Shown one piece after another: positions 11,012 through 22,937 of a DNA stretch of 64,000 nt (position 1 is the stretch's first letter; each line of letters begins with the position of its first letter). The stretch comes from Lepidodermella squamata (lineage: Eukaryota > Gastrotricha). The translations under genes and the position numbers were made by a program. The DNA lies in the NCBI GenBank assembly GCA_047495785.1, contig JBLDXI010000020.1, forward strand, positions 248,001 through 312,000, read 5' to 3'. The notes under the pieces were generated by a model that saw only the letters and a list, made by a program, of their open reading frames with translations, had not been told where the DNA came from and did no database searches.

Positions 11012-11453
11012 TACCGTAAACTACAGTATAAAGGCCGCGGCGACTAATTTTCCTGATTTTTGAAAAAGAGGCAAAAAGTGCGGCGATTATTTGAGTGCGG
11101 CGATTATTCGAGTGCGGTCTTTATTTCCCTCAATTTTTCAAAACTTGAGTTGTAGCAGGCGTAACAGGTGTAACAAGGGGCTTGCGCCGCCAATTCACGC
11201 GCGGCTATTCGGATAATCCGCCTCCTCGACGTCACCTAGTGAGTATAAAGTAGGTCGGCGTAGCGGTAGGAGTCGCAGTGGGGGTGCCATCTGGCGATTT
11301 GCCTAGGTGGCTGTTGATCACGTGCCTAGGTGCGGCGATTATTCGCGCGCGGCCTTTATTTATGCTGAATTGATGAAAATAGGGCTATTTTGCGGCGATT
11401 ATTCGGGTGCGGTCTTTATTCAGGATGCGGCCTTTATACTGTAGTTTACGGTA
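11012..11453. mobile_element. MITE with perfect 27-bp terminal inverted repeats
   Basis: Bases 11012-11038 and 11427-11453 are exact reverse complements, beginning TACCGTAAACTACAG. The outermost bases are TA, so a Tc1/mariner-like TA target duplication is possible. The 442-bp interior has no coding potential. It carries several copies of a subterminal motif GCGGCGATTATTCG followed by GCGGTCTTTATT, in two clusters (about 11080-11131 and 11333-11420). It ends 7 bp before the TRAPPC11 stop codon, so its TTTATT runs (AATAAA on the minus strand) are the nearest poly(A) signals for that gene. Confidence 0.85.
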
Positions 11454-11460
11454 CATGCAG

Positions 11461-14400
11461 TTAAAGTGCTTGATTAGCTGTTCCAGGAAGCAGCCATTCA
11501 ACGTTAGGGGCTGTTTGCACAAAAATACTTTTGTTCGGTGAAAGCACGTCCGTGATGTCCGAAAGGGACAATTGAGCCGACGAATCGAACGCCGGTCCAG
11601 AAGTCTGTGCAGCAGACGAAATTTTCAAGCGCGGCAAGTTGACGAACCCGGCGAGCAACGGAACAAATGAAATCGGCAACGAGATGGTTGAGCCAGAAAT
11701 GAGTGTGATGTTGACGTCATGTGGACCAGAAATAACCATCGACGAATTCGGTCCAGAGTTCCCCGCGACAGACGGAGGCAGAATAGAAGCTCGTAGGCTC
11801 AACGTTGAATTTGACATGTTCTTGACCAAGTAACTTATTGCGCAAGACTTGTACAAAACAGCCCGAGGCGGAACTCTTGCGGCTCGAACAATTACTGATG
11901 GAATTTGCACAGGGTATTCAGGCAAGGATAGCACCAGAGGAACAGTATGCGAATCGGCGGATCCTTTACGCCGCCAGTTAAGCACGATTTGACCGAGAGA
12001 AACAGCCGCTGGTTGGTTTGGAATAGGGGCTTCAATAGAAGGCAGATTGAAGGCTTCGACGAAGGATGTACCGGGTCGAAGGTGCCTCGGCCAAGCGCAC
12101 TCACTGTTCGACGCGGCACACTCCTGCATAGGAAAATCTGTGCTCTTCAGCTTCATCGTAACAAGCTCCAAGTCATGAGGCGACGAACTGCAAAGTTTTA
12201 CCGACAGAATGCTGCGTCGATGTGGGCAATAAGCTGAAGATGCAGCAAGCGTGTCAAAATCTAGCAGGTTGGCTGCGGATAATGACAGGGGAACGATTAC
12301 TGGAAGTGAAAAAGAAAGTCGCACAACTTCGACGACGGCATCATCAATTGACTTCATAGATTCGCAGCGAAGCTGGAGAGATATGTTCAGAACGTCTTGG
12401 GCGGACTGCTTCACGAAAAATGCTTTCAGTGTAAGCTCAGAAGACGGAGAAACAGATGGAATTTTCACCAAAAGATGGTCACTAAGTGAATTGAAGTCAT
12501 TCTGCCCAACGGCTAGTAAACAGGAGCGAGATGCCGAAGAGGAGGAAGATGAAGAAATAAGAACGTCCAATACCATTTCGGCAGTCGCGACATCAGCGCT
12601 TACATTTCTCACTTTTACATGGACTGGATAATGCTCTCCAACTAGAGCTGGCGAAGCGGCCTGGTCAACACTGAGTTCAACATTAGCCTGCCTGGGTTTC
12701 AAACTGCAAAGAAATGGCGATGCAGTTATCAAAGCTGTCGACTGAGATGCCGCGGCAAGCGTTGACGAGGATGCATGGGTGATCCATTTAGGCGGCTGGT
12801 TGCGTTGACGGAGCTTTGAAAATTCTCGCCCGGTCAACGGGTAGCTGGGAAGCGGCGACTGTGACGACGGCAAAGAAGTTGGAGCTGGCTCGTCTCCAAT
12901 GCTCCAGTTGAGCCGAAGAATACCAGATTTGTTATTGGTTACATCGGTAACTTTAACATCCACACACCAGCCAGAAATTGCGACAAAGGCCTCAGCCATC
13001 TGCTCTCCTGTAGGATCGCCGCCACTGCCGACGCCGGCTGCAGCTGCAACGACCCGGTTTGCATCCTCCTTATTCAGCTCGCACGTGAATTCGCGCGTAT
13101 CACATGAATCCAATGCAATGGTAGACGGTTCGTCCAATCGGAAGCAGTTAGCTTTGACGTCAGCGACTTTACTAGTCGCACGAGTCAACGATGCAACGTT
13201 TCCACCTGTCGTCTTGGCTTTGTAATAATGATAAAAGTTAAGATTGATGCCCGCCGACATGATTTCAAACAAGTATTTATTCGCATCCAAATCAGCCGCT
13301 GACCGCCTGATGTAGAGCCGAACGTTAGGAATTTGATCAAGAGTGGCAGATGACGTCGGGAAATGGCTCCAAGCCTGAATCAGACCACCGCTATTGCCCA
13401 GAACACTCACGTCTACATTCAAATGTCTGTCAACGTCAGTAGCGCTTTTAACATGACCGTTCCAAGATTTGACCAGACTTTTCGCAAACAGTTTTTGCTG
13501 ACGTTCGCCGATTTCAGAGCGAGTAACCAGAGCGACAAGAGCAGCTATGGCAGATTCCTGGTTTTCACCGGGAATGGCCGCAAGCTCGAAGCAAATGGAC
13601 GCCAATTCTTGTTCGTAGTCGACGTCAAACTCGTCTTCTGAGCCATTTGATCCAATTCTTGGACATTCGAGCTGACGGAGGAGTGCGACTTTCAGCAAAT
13701 CTGACCACTGGTCTTTCCGATACTCGGCTACAACATTTTTGAGCAGAGATAGTGCCACCCCAGCGTTGGGAGGTACCTTCTCATAGGTATAAACTAGCTC
13801 ATTGGCGGTTTCCCATGACAGCCGAGTACACATGCGTGAAGAGCCTAATTTTCGAAAATGAACGCTGGCTGACGACAGCAGTTGAGTAACAATCCCGGAA
13901 TGGTCGACCGAGGTACGCTCTATTTGCTGTAAATTAGCGATTCCGACAGCTTCGGTGACTGCATCTGGTGGCTCAAGCGATTGGTAGCCGGGACGCCAGG
14001 CCCTCTGGCCATAGTACTCATTGACTAAGACACCATTCGCTGCATCCCCGCTCGGAAGAGTCAGTTGTGGTATTTGACCTTCCATAACAACGGCACCATT
14101 GGCCAGAATCGTACCAGCTCTCGGCAACTGAGGACTAGGCGCCGATAAAATCGCCATGCGACGTTCACGCGTCAACATCGCCGCTTGATGATAATAAACA
14201 CCCGGGTGCTGACTAATCGAAGCCGTGAAACCAGCTGAACGAACAGCTTCCGCAAATAAATCGGCATACATCCGGTATTGACTAGCCAGCCAGGCATAGT
14301 GTTCAAACGCCAACTCTGGCTGGCCCATTCGTGGCCGTAGCCAGTCGACAAGTTTTCGGAAATGTAACTCAGCATCGCGCTGAGACGCATTGCTACCAGG

Positions 14401-15427
14401 CATTAGTGTTAGCGCCCAGATTTTGTATGATATGAACCCCGCCAAGATTTTAATTTCATGCAAATTATAATCCGTTGCTCGGACATCCATAAGATGCGCG
14501 AATGCTTGTCGGTAGTTTCTCAAAGCAGCTTGAATGCCATCGGGCGGCCGTACAAATTCACTGAGAAATCCAGTCTTAAAATGATGTCGTACGAATAGCA
14601 GCTGATGAGTGGTTTTATTCAGAAATTCTCTATGATCCTTCACTTTTCGAATCTCCATCTGAAATTAAACATGATGATTAAAATACGTAAAATCGCGCAT
14701 TGATAATTCTTACCACATAATAATTTTGAGCAAGTTCGAAAAGCCGTGATTCTAGCTTGACGCAACATCCTTGAAGCTGCTCGTTGTTTTGAAGGATGAA
14801 AAGAGAAGTTTGTAATTGCAATCCACACGCGGCGCAAAGCGAAGCGCATCGCTCTTCAGAGATCGCATCGCCTCCAGGTGGAAGAGCGGTGCCTTCTTGG
14901 ATGACAACCAGCACGATTTTTGTGCTTCTACCGGCTAAATTAGTTTGAATCGCTCGAACCAGTGATTGACACTCGCCTTGCTTCTCTCGCCATTGTGGAT
15001 CCTACGTTAGTATACAAGATAAATTATATGCGCTATACTCAAATGTTGAATCAAATACCGCAATCCAGTCAAGGTTATAAAATAGCACAACAACAGCTGG
15101 AACTTCGGATAGATGTTTGCGCATCCAGTAGGTCTTCAAGACTCCCTTCGGTACGTACCATTCATAGGAAGACTTTTTGGGTTTCGCCTTGGGGTACTCG
15201 TAATCGAGAGGCCGGACGACGTAATTAATAGGTGAGCGATCTGACCTTTTGTCGCTCATAAGAATGTCGGATATTGACTTATGAGCCGGATTGTGTGTTG
15301 TATCGAGTCCAGTCAACACAACACATGGCATCGGCTTGACTAGTAGTTCTGATGGTGGGAAATCTAGGTGATTTGACTGGCCCGAGCCTTCGAAAGATTG
15401 GCTCATCGAATTAGGCAGCGATGCCAT
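11461..15427 (-). CDS. TRAPPC11: TRAPP complex subunit 11 (foie gras / gryzun)
   Basis: Three exons: 15059-15427, 14714-15001 and 11461-14658 (one 3.2-kb exon), all phase 0 and GT-AG, giving 1284 aa. The signature regions are PAVVVLFYNLDW joined to DPQWREKQGECQSLV, then VKDHREFLNKTTHQLLFVRH, AGFISYKIW, LAFEHYAWLASQYRMYADLF, HPGVYYHQAA and YYGQRAWRPG. These mark the foie-gras domain. A long beta-rich C-terminal half corresponds to the gryzun region. TRAPPC11 is a scaffold of TRAPPIII, acting in ER-to-Golgi traffic, autophagy and protein glycosylation. Its start lies 193 bp after the SMPD4 stop on the same strand, with no AATAAA between and a T-rich TTCTAG 18 nt before the ATG. Confidence 0.95.
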
Positions 15428-15620
15428 CACAAATAAATTATATCACTAGAATCAAACATAAAATTAATAGACAGTTGCCTTGATTTAACATCAGTTGGGT
15501 CATAAAAAATTCAGCCGATAGCCTATCTCATCTTGAAAACCAATGATCACTTAACGAGATTTCAAACGAATAGTTACAGAATAGTCACCGAAAATTCACG
15601 GAGATTGTGAAAATCACCAA

Positions 15621-17834
15621 TCAGTCGGCATGTTCACGATTTCGCGCAGAATCGTTCCCATTTGAGCTTTGATTGAAATCATTCAGGCCTTTGCCCTGAG
15701 CCAAACCTTGAACATGTGAAACTATCGCGGATAAGAAAGTTCTGAGTCCGATATAAAGCATTGCGACAAAGAAAAAGCCCGTAGATGAAGACATCAAATA
15801 TGCCAGGAAGAGGAAACCGGCCAAAACTCCAAGTTCACGGCGATCTGCAAGCCATCGAAGTCGGGCGGATTTGCAAATAGCACCGGCTCGGCCGCTAGTT
15901 GGAATCAAACCGTGCGATGAGGCGAAATTCCCTAACAAGTATTGCAATCGCAGCACAATAGGGATATCGGTGCTACGAAAATCAGGCTCTCCGGGAGCTT
16001 TGGGCTCTCCCCCTCGGGCAAATGACGAAAATGATTGTTGACGCTCTGGCAAACGGCGGAACTTTGGAATACGGCCACCACTTTCTTTGTTGCGATCAGC
16101 GCTAGGTGCGCAAAACGACGGGGTTTTATTCATCGTATCATTCAGACAACTCATTTCGTCGACAGCACCGCTCAAGAACGCATTGCTCAGCTGAGTTTTA
16201 GCATTCTTCAACATGTCTTTAGTCACGCCCGAGCATGAAGGGATAGTGGTCTCAATAATCGCTGTTAACTGCTTCACCGCTGCGACAACCGACTGGGAGG
16301 CAAGATTGAACTGTGCTTGAGCGTTGCGGTGGAGCGCCGCTGGGGTCATGGACGGCGCGGAAGCGTTGAGCGCCGTGTGATGATTAGACGGGGTCAATGA
16401 CAAGCGAATCAGAAGTTTTGCCAAGTTATCGGTATCTGTTTTCACGAAATAAGCTACTGTTCCATTAATAGAATAAAAACCAACCTGGAGCACCACCAAA
16501 AACCTTTGCTAGTCGGTTTAGCGCAGCTGCATAGGCAGGACAGGCTACGTTAGCACGAGTGAGATGCAAAAGCATTGGCAAAAGCAGCGTTTCCGAATAG
16601 AAAACTGTATTTTCTGAAACGAAGAGATCCCAAACCGCTAAGTTTTGATTATTAGCTCCCTGGCTGAGTGTTTTGGATGCACGCCATGGAAGCACAACAG
16701 CACGCCAGCATGACACCACGAAGCCGAAAGAGGTATTCTGAAATTATTAATATAATGAATGACAAGATTATTTGCTCTAATAATTACCAAAGGCCAATGA
16801 GTAGCGCAGCTATGCAGAAACGCGAGGAGCGGTTGTTTAAGAGAAGTAAACGTCGTTTGACGCACCGCAGATGGATTTTGACTGCACCACTCGTCAGCGA
16901 CATTAGAGAAGTAGCGCTTAAGAAATCTCCGAACAAAATGTAAGATGACCGTGGGTGGTAATGCGACAGCAGCAAACGAAATGGAAGAAGAATCCAACGG
17001 TGATGCGTAAGGTGCCAGCCAGAAGTCAGCAACAGATTGTATGTAGAGACGAGCGAGGTCAGCAATTAAAGATCGACTCGTGACAAGCGTAGTTCCAGGG
17101 GGTTGACGAGCATTTGATAGAAGGTATTCGCAATATTCGTCGATGAGCTCAGAGTAAATACAAGAAGGAACAGGGAAGTTTGCTGCCTTATTGGAAGAAT
17201 TAGTGATGGAAGGATACGCACCCGATTCTGACTTGTTAAGCAAATCGGTCACATCAGGAACCACCAAATATGAAATTAAACGTAGGATGAAGTAATGCGG
17301 AACCGGCAAAGTTATCATGCAACTTTGCTCAGTAGTGGATGAATTGAATTCAAAATAACGGGCTTGTGGTCGATAGCCCACATCAGAGGGCACCTTGCGC
17401 ATGATGGTAGCGACGCCAGTCGCAATGCGAACTGAGTCTGATTGGGCAAGTTTGGGATCAAACGCAACAGAAACCCAAGCATCCGCAGATTGCCTCAGAG
17501 AAGTAAATAAAACGCCTTGTGTTGATAGAAATCGCATGATTGCAGGAGTTTCTGACTTGGAACGACCGACAGATCCCCAAGAAGAAGAGGCCATTTGTGA
17601 AAGAGCTGCTGGTCCACTAACTAATGGCCAGTGGTTATTTTCGGTGGTAGTCGGTCCAACGGTTCCTTGCCGTTTCATCCATGTTGTATCAAAAATCTGT
17701 AAAAAGGCGTTTTATGAAAGCGCTTACAGAGAGACTTAGTTACTTGCCTCTTCTACCAATCGGGCTAGCCATATCGGCGACATCAGCATGCTTCCCTTGC
17801 ATAACTCATTGATTCGATCTTCCAGAGAACCCAT
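15621..17834 (-). CDS. SMPD4: Sphingomyelin phosphodiesterase 4 (neutral sphingomyelinase 3)
   Basis: Four exons: 17748-17834, 16788-17696, 16485-16737 and 15621-16435, giving 687 aa. Family landmarks in order: IWLARLVEEIFDTTW near the N-terminus, LRLISYLVVPDV, FLHSCATHWPL, AVWDLFVSENTVFYSETLLLP, LAKVFGGAP, and a C-terminal part VLRLQYLLGNFASSHG, RELGVLAGFLFLAYL and FVAMLYIGLRTF with one or two membrane segments. SMPD4 is a tail-anchored ER/nuclear-envelope protein reported to hydrolyse sphingomyelin and to affect nuclear pore assembly. The first intron (17697-17747) begins GC: a GT six bases in would put a stop right after the join. An in-frame stop two codons before the chosen ATG fixes the start. 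It is shorter than the human protein, mainly at the N-terminus and in loops. Confidence 0.9.
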
Positions 17835-19225
17835 GGGTCAAGAATCACCGTCAAGAGGTTAATGACGTCTAAAGAAGAGAAACCGATATGAGCACCTGAA
17901 TAAAAATGCGATTCTCCACAAGAATGGCAATCGCTAAGTTTCCAGGAGACAAGAAGGAAGCAGGGAATCAAGGGATCGCAAGCTTGCAACAACTTAGCGC
18001 GCAACTCAAAAGTGAGGTACGCGGGGCGGCAAGATGTCAAGGTCGTTAAGAGTCACAGTCGACATAAGGCCTAAAAAAGATACGATTAAAAGCTTTCTTT
18101 TTCATTTAATGATCAAGCAGCAATACGAAAGGAAAGAAAAGAAAAATAAGGAAAAACCGGAAAACTCGGTTAACATCTCCGTGGTACACTGGATCATCGT
18201 ACCTCATCAGCGCACTGCGGCACTGGCTTCCCGCTCTTCAATTCTGACTTGCCAGTCTGGCTTTCAGGTGTTCCTCCTCCTACAAGCAGTACAGAAACAC
18301 GCTGCCTCCTTTAGAAAGAAAGCTTCAGGTTGGTCTTTTCTGAGCTGCGAAATCGCAGAATCGCGAACCGCTTTTCGCCCTGTGGAGGACGCTTTGCGCG
18401 ATCGGTACGTAGGTGGTTGGCGGTTGTGAATAGCTAAGATTGTTATTCGCATTGCGATCGAGTTCCGCTGCATAGCCCGATTATAAAAATTCTCCAGGGC
18501 TACCTTTTAGCCCTCAAAACGGACTGTGGCGCTCCATCAAAGTCAAGTAGGTCACATTTGTGGACATGTATCGCCCTGACTTCGACGGGAGCAGATCGAT
18601 GTAATCTATTTCAATAGACCAATTGGTCGATTCTGAGGCTCACCCAGTTTGCTATGTGTATACTTTAAATGTCAGAATAAAAATTAAGTCTGTCTTTGGG
18701 GGCGTTGGGCGTTGGCTTCCAATTATCGATTTGTCAACACCCGACTACCCAAGTCAGGTAGTGGCGCGTTACATGTTACACCAGGCACATTTTCATATCC
18801 GCAACTGTCTGGCTCTGTAAAACCAGTCTTTTTATTAGCTATCTTGCTAGGACGTGTAGTTCATTAGGCTTTGCTAAGTAACGGGAAACCTGGATTGCCA
18901 TGACTAGATTACCTGCATGAAATACACCACGCCATTTTTACATTGTATACCTTCAATGTTTGAGAAAGCCCAGCAACCTCGGACTTTCAATTTTTCAATT
19001 GTTAAGCAATTGATTAAAAAGCGCTCTCGTTTTATATATGTTATTGCTATCTACTGTTTTTCTCATGCACACTATGTATCGTTATCCGGGATTCCAAACA
19101 GCTTTTGGAATCTGGCGCTCAGTCGCTCGTCGCCTTGATATTATTGATTTGATCTGCAGTCGTTGTCATTGCTTTCCATTTTAGCACTAACGTAAGCAGT
19201 GATTTTTGATATTAGATTTCCTCAA
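17835..19225. other. Intergenic interval with unresolved minus-strand open stretches
   Basis: Divergent space between SMPD4 (-) and FBXL4 (+). A minus-strand frame of 85 codons (17783-18040) and another at 18264-18473 are open and flanked by plausible AG/GT sites, but I could not join them into a recognisable protein. They may be SMPD4 5' leader sequence. The remainder shows nothing. Confidence 0.35.
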
Positions 19226-21056
19226 ATGGAGCGGTTGGATGATTCGCCGAGGTTTAATTTGGATTCCAATTTGAATGTGGATGGCAAAATTCATCAGCCT
19301 GTTTTACGCGTTCTACGATTTTCTTCGCAATATGGTTCAGACTTGCCGCCTGAGCCTGCTGATGGATACGGGCCGTTGTCAGCTTCTTATTGCTTGAAAA
19401 ATCTGGAAGGGGAGCCAGTTGTTTATCCTCAATATGGCGATGCCACTAGGGCTGCTGTCTTCAGACATTACGGTGGTTACTGGTCCTCTGGCAATTCATT
19501 ACTTGATCTCAACGACGAATTTGCTTGTACAAGGAGGGTTGTTGAACCTGATGATTTTGTCGATCTATTTTATCGCGAAGCTGTTTATCCGGAGAGTTTG
19601 AAAATTTACGAAACATTCAACTGTGGCCATATTTTTCGAATTTGGGCGGGACAAGCCACTGCGCCATCAGCCATTGTCGAATCTTGGTCTTTGCTGTGGA
19701 TCCGTACCTCTCCTTTGGAAATGCGCGTTAATGATTGGGAAAATCCCGAAGCCGTCATCTTCGAACCTTGCATTAAAAAATTGGACATCCCCGTTAACGT
19801 TATTCGATTGGAGATGTTCACTTTGGGCGCAGATTACTATCCAGAGCTTGATTCAGTAGTTTTGATCGGCTATCCTGATAATATTCATCACGGGGAGACT
19901 GAACCCGATGAGAATCTAATTCCTCGTTTTAACATGTTAAATATCAATGAATCACCCAATTCGGATTGTTTCAGCCTGGACCAACTACCTCCGGAAATAT
20001 TAAGATATATGGTGACCGAATGCTGTGACGAAAAGAGCAAGCTATATATCGCCTTCGCGTTATCAGCTACATGTCGCAAAATTCGTAATGCATTGAATGA
20101 TCCTAATTTATTTAGTACTATCGACTTGCAGACGCACGCTCCCCGGTGTGTCAACCAAGAGGGACTAGACTTCATTATCGCGAGGTCGAGATTTTTGAAA
20201 AAACTTCGATTGTCTTGGCTACCTGGTTCAAAGTATGACTCAGCGTTGTTGGGATTTTGTCTCCAACCTGTTCAAACGTTAACAGTTTTTTGCGCGCAAT
20301 CATGTCCATTTGTGAACGATGAATTGTTGGAATTGTTGTGCACAAATCAACCCTACCTTCAATGCCTTGATTTGGCCAGCTGTCGTCATGTTACGCCTCG
20401 CGGATTTTCAGCCTTGTCGAATCTTCGTAGACTGAAGCGTTTGTCATTGTATCGGACTTTGATCGATCAGTATACAGTTAGGCTGGTATTGAGTTCAATG
20501 CGTAGCCTTGAAGCTGTCAACTTGGGTGCGCTAACTTTGCTGACAAACTGCGACGCTGTTTGCGCGCTCCTGGCGGAATGTTGTCCCGATTCGTTGCGAG
20601 CAATTGATTTTTGGCGCGCTGGCGCCACCCTGACGAATCGTGGTTTAAAAGAGCTTGTCACTTGCTGCAGGAACCTAGAGGAGCTTGACATTGGATGGTG
20701 CCCGAAAGTTGATTGCTTCGCTTATATATCCGAAATGTGCCCTCGAATGCGTCGAGTGATGGCTACTGCTAATCGTTCAGTCTCTGACACTGACCTGGAG
20801 TTATTCGCTCAGCGTCTGCCTAACCTGCAACAGTTGGACCTACTGGGTTCTGGTGTTTCTCTGGAGGTTTGAAATAGAAAATTAAAGCATAAATAAGGCG
20901 AAAATTCATTCAATTTCACAGGCTGTTGTTGCCTTGCTTTCAGCATGTCGCCAAATGAATTATTTGGACATATCGTACTGTGGACTAGAGAACAGTGAAC
21001 TTGACCAGCTGCGGCAAAGTTTTCCGAATGTGCATATTCCCAGCCCTTCGGCATGA
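19226..21056 (+). CDS. FBXL4: F-box and leucine-rich repeat protein 4
   Basis: Two exons, 19226-20866 and 20922-21056, phase 0, giving 591 aa (human 621). The N-terminal half is the discoidin-like domain seen in FBXL4: LRFSSQYGSD, AVFRHYGGYW, VYPESLKIYETFNCG, FEPCIKKLDIPVNVIRLEM and DYYPELDSVVLIG. The F-box is DQLPPEILRYMV...YIAFALSATCRKIRNALNDPNLF. Leucine-rich repeats follow: LQCLDLASCRHVT, LKRLSLYRTLI, LEELDIGWCPK, ANRSVSDTDLE and LDISYCGLEN. FBXL4 is an SCF substrate receptor at the mitochondrial outer membrane that limits BNIP3/NIX-driven mitophagy. No clear mitochondrial presequence is visible at the chosen start. It is the first of three closely spaced same-strand genes. Confidence 0.93.
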
Positions 21057-21197
21057 CACGGTTTCGCTGCCCTTGTTATAACACTGCTGATTTATTTATT
21101 TAAGCAATTTGCAATCTTCTGTGATCATTTGCCCGGAATTTTATACGTCATATATTAATGATGAGTAATTTTTTATGCTTTTTAGATCGCTTTTGAA

Positions 21198-22736
21198 ATG
21201 TTGAGTTCGGATCTCAAGCATCTGGTCTACTTTTCAATAGCGACTCGTGTTGCTGTATTTGTGATTCAGTTGGTAGCAAATACGCTGATCCCGGATCACA
21301 ATGCCGATGCATTCAAGCCCATGAATGTTACTCAATTCGGATTTATAGCCGATAAATTGATGGGAGGTTTGGCGAGATGGGATGCTCAACATTTTCTATT
21401 CGTCGCTAAAAACGGCTATATTCTGGAGACATCGCTGGCTTTCTTCCCTCTTCTACCTCTGTTGGCGAGGTTCATCTCAGGGTGTCTGCTCATTTTATTG
21501 GCACCGATTTTGTCACAAGAGGCGCTGTTGTTACTTGCTATGCTGGCTATTAATTGTTATTGTTTCGTGCAATCGACGATTTTGCACTACAGATTTGCTA
21601 GGGACTTGCTGAAGTCACATCAGTTGTCGATGCTGGTCGCCCTCTTATTTTGCATTAACCCGGCCAGTATTTTCATGACAGCGGCTTACACGGAGTCGCT
21701 TTACCACATGTTAACCATGTTCGGCCTGGTTTATCTGCGATCGGAAAAACCGGCACTGGCAGCTTTGTGTTTTTGCCTCTCAGCCGCTTGCCGATCGAAT
21801 GGCATGACTAATGTGATGTACTTGATCCTGTACATTTTGAACGCAAATTACGTCAAGTTAGCAGAGGCATTGGAGCCGAAGAAGGGTCGAAATGTGCTCA
21901 AAAGGGTGTTTTCAGCCGCTTGGATCATCAGCGACTCGCTGGCCTTGTTCGCGTTCCTAGTGGCAGCTTGCATCGCCCCGTATTTCTTATTTCAATACTA
22001 CGCCTATGCAGTTCATTGCTCACATGCTATATCGATAAATCCATCACCTGCTGCCGTGAACTTCGCGAGATTGAACGATTTACGCCTCATGTCGGATGAG
22101 CCGCCGTCAGAATGGTGCAACAATACGGTACCGTTCTCTTATTCATACCTTCAGCAGCACTATTGGGGCGTTGGGTTTTTGTCCTACTTCCAAGTCAAAC
22201 AAATTCCGAACTTCGTCCTGGCAACCCCCGTCATCTTGCTGGCGGGTAACTGCTTATTCCGCGAATTCCGCGAACTTTACGTTCGTATTCAAGCCGCGTG
22301 GCAGGGCGGCTCTTTACGCCTGCTGGCCATGTCATATACGTCTATGCTGATGATGCTACTTGCCTTTCATCTAGCCTTCATTCTGCTGTTTGGTGTTTTC
22401 GTTGCTAACGTACAAATCGTCACACGACTGCTGTTTTCGACTGGTCCTTTGCTGTACTGGTTTGTTGCTCGCATTATTCTCACCGACGCGATGGCTGTGC
22501 CTGACTTGCGGGCGATTTTCATCGATCAGCAGCAGCTGGAGACTGGACCTGGACCTCAGCCGCCGCTGCGGGAGAAATCACGTGGTTTCATGGAAAGTCT
22601 CATGAGAAATCCTCTCATCATGATATTGGCTCATTGGCACCTATTGTCGACGAGGACTCGCCTTATTTTGGGCTACTTCTTGACGTACTTCTTTGTCGGA
22701 ACTGTTTTGTTCTCAAATTTTTATCCATGGACCTGA
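21198..22736 (+). CDS. PIGV: GPI mannosyltransferase 2 (PIG-V)
   Basis: One uninterrupted exon of 512 aa. The protein is a multi-pass ER membrane enzyme with the PIG-V landmarks: a luminal RWDAQHFLFVAKNGY after the first membrane segment, FFPLLPLLAR, CINPASIFMTAAYTESLY, and AACRSNGMTN. The Trp-Asp and His in RWDAQHF belong to the catalytic loop of the family. PIG-V adds the second mannose to the GPI anchor precursor from dolichol-phosphate mannose. It begins 141 bp after the FBXL4 stop. The start ATG is preceded by a T-rich stretch ending TTTTTAG 12 nt upstream, an acceptor-like site, although no cis intron is needed. Confidence 0.94.
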   Translation: MLSSDLKHLVYFSIATRVAVFVIQLVANTLIPDHNADAFKPMNVTQFGFIADKLMGGLARWDAQHFLFVAKNGYILETSLAFFPLLPLLARFISGCLLILLAPILSQEALLLLAMLAINCYCFVQSTILHYRFARDLLKSHQLSMLVALLFCINPASIFMTAAYTESLYHMLTMFGLVYLRSEKPALAALCFCLSAACRSNGMTNVMYLILYILNANYVKLAEALEPKKGRNVLKRVFSAAWIISDSLALFAFLVAACIAPYFLFQYYAYAVHCSHAISINPSPAAVNFARLNDLRLMSDEPPSEWCNNTVPFSYSYLQQHYWGVGFLSYFQVKQIPNFVLATPVILLAGNCLFREFRELYVRIQAAWQGGSLRLLAMSYTSMLMMLLAFHLAFILLFGVFVANVQIVTRLLFSTGPLLYWFVARIILTDAMAVPDLRAIFIDQQQLETGPGPQPPLREKSRGFMESLMRNPLIMILAHWHLLSTRTRLILGYFLTYFFVGTVLFSNFYPWT

Positions 22737-22937
22737 AAGGTCGCATGTTAACTTTGAAAATAGCAATCAAATGACATATACGTGTTTCGTTCCCCGTAAA
22801 ATCGAATTTCAGGTAGCTATTTGAGTGCGTTTCTATTTTTCAGTTTCATATAATGATCATCGCGTTTTTTCCTCATGAATATAAACGGAAGCTACCCTCA
22901 ATACACTCTTTTTCTGATTTTAGGTTTTTTGAGAAAA

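Noticed and set aside
12251-12631. 126-codon plus-strand frame
   Set aside because: Antisense shadow of the long TRAPPC11 exon.
17783-18473. Possible minus-strand gene before SMPD4
   Set aside because: Open stretches with plausible splice sites could not be joined into one frame or linked to a family; its end overlaps SMPD4 exon 1 in another frame.
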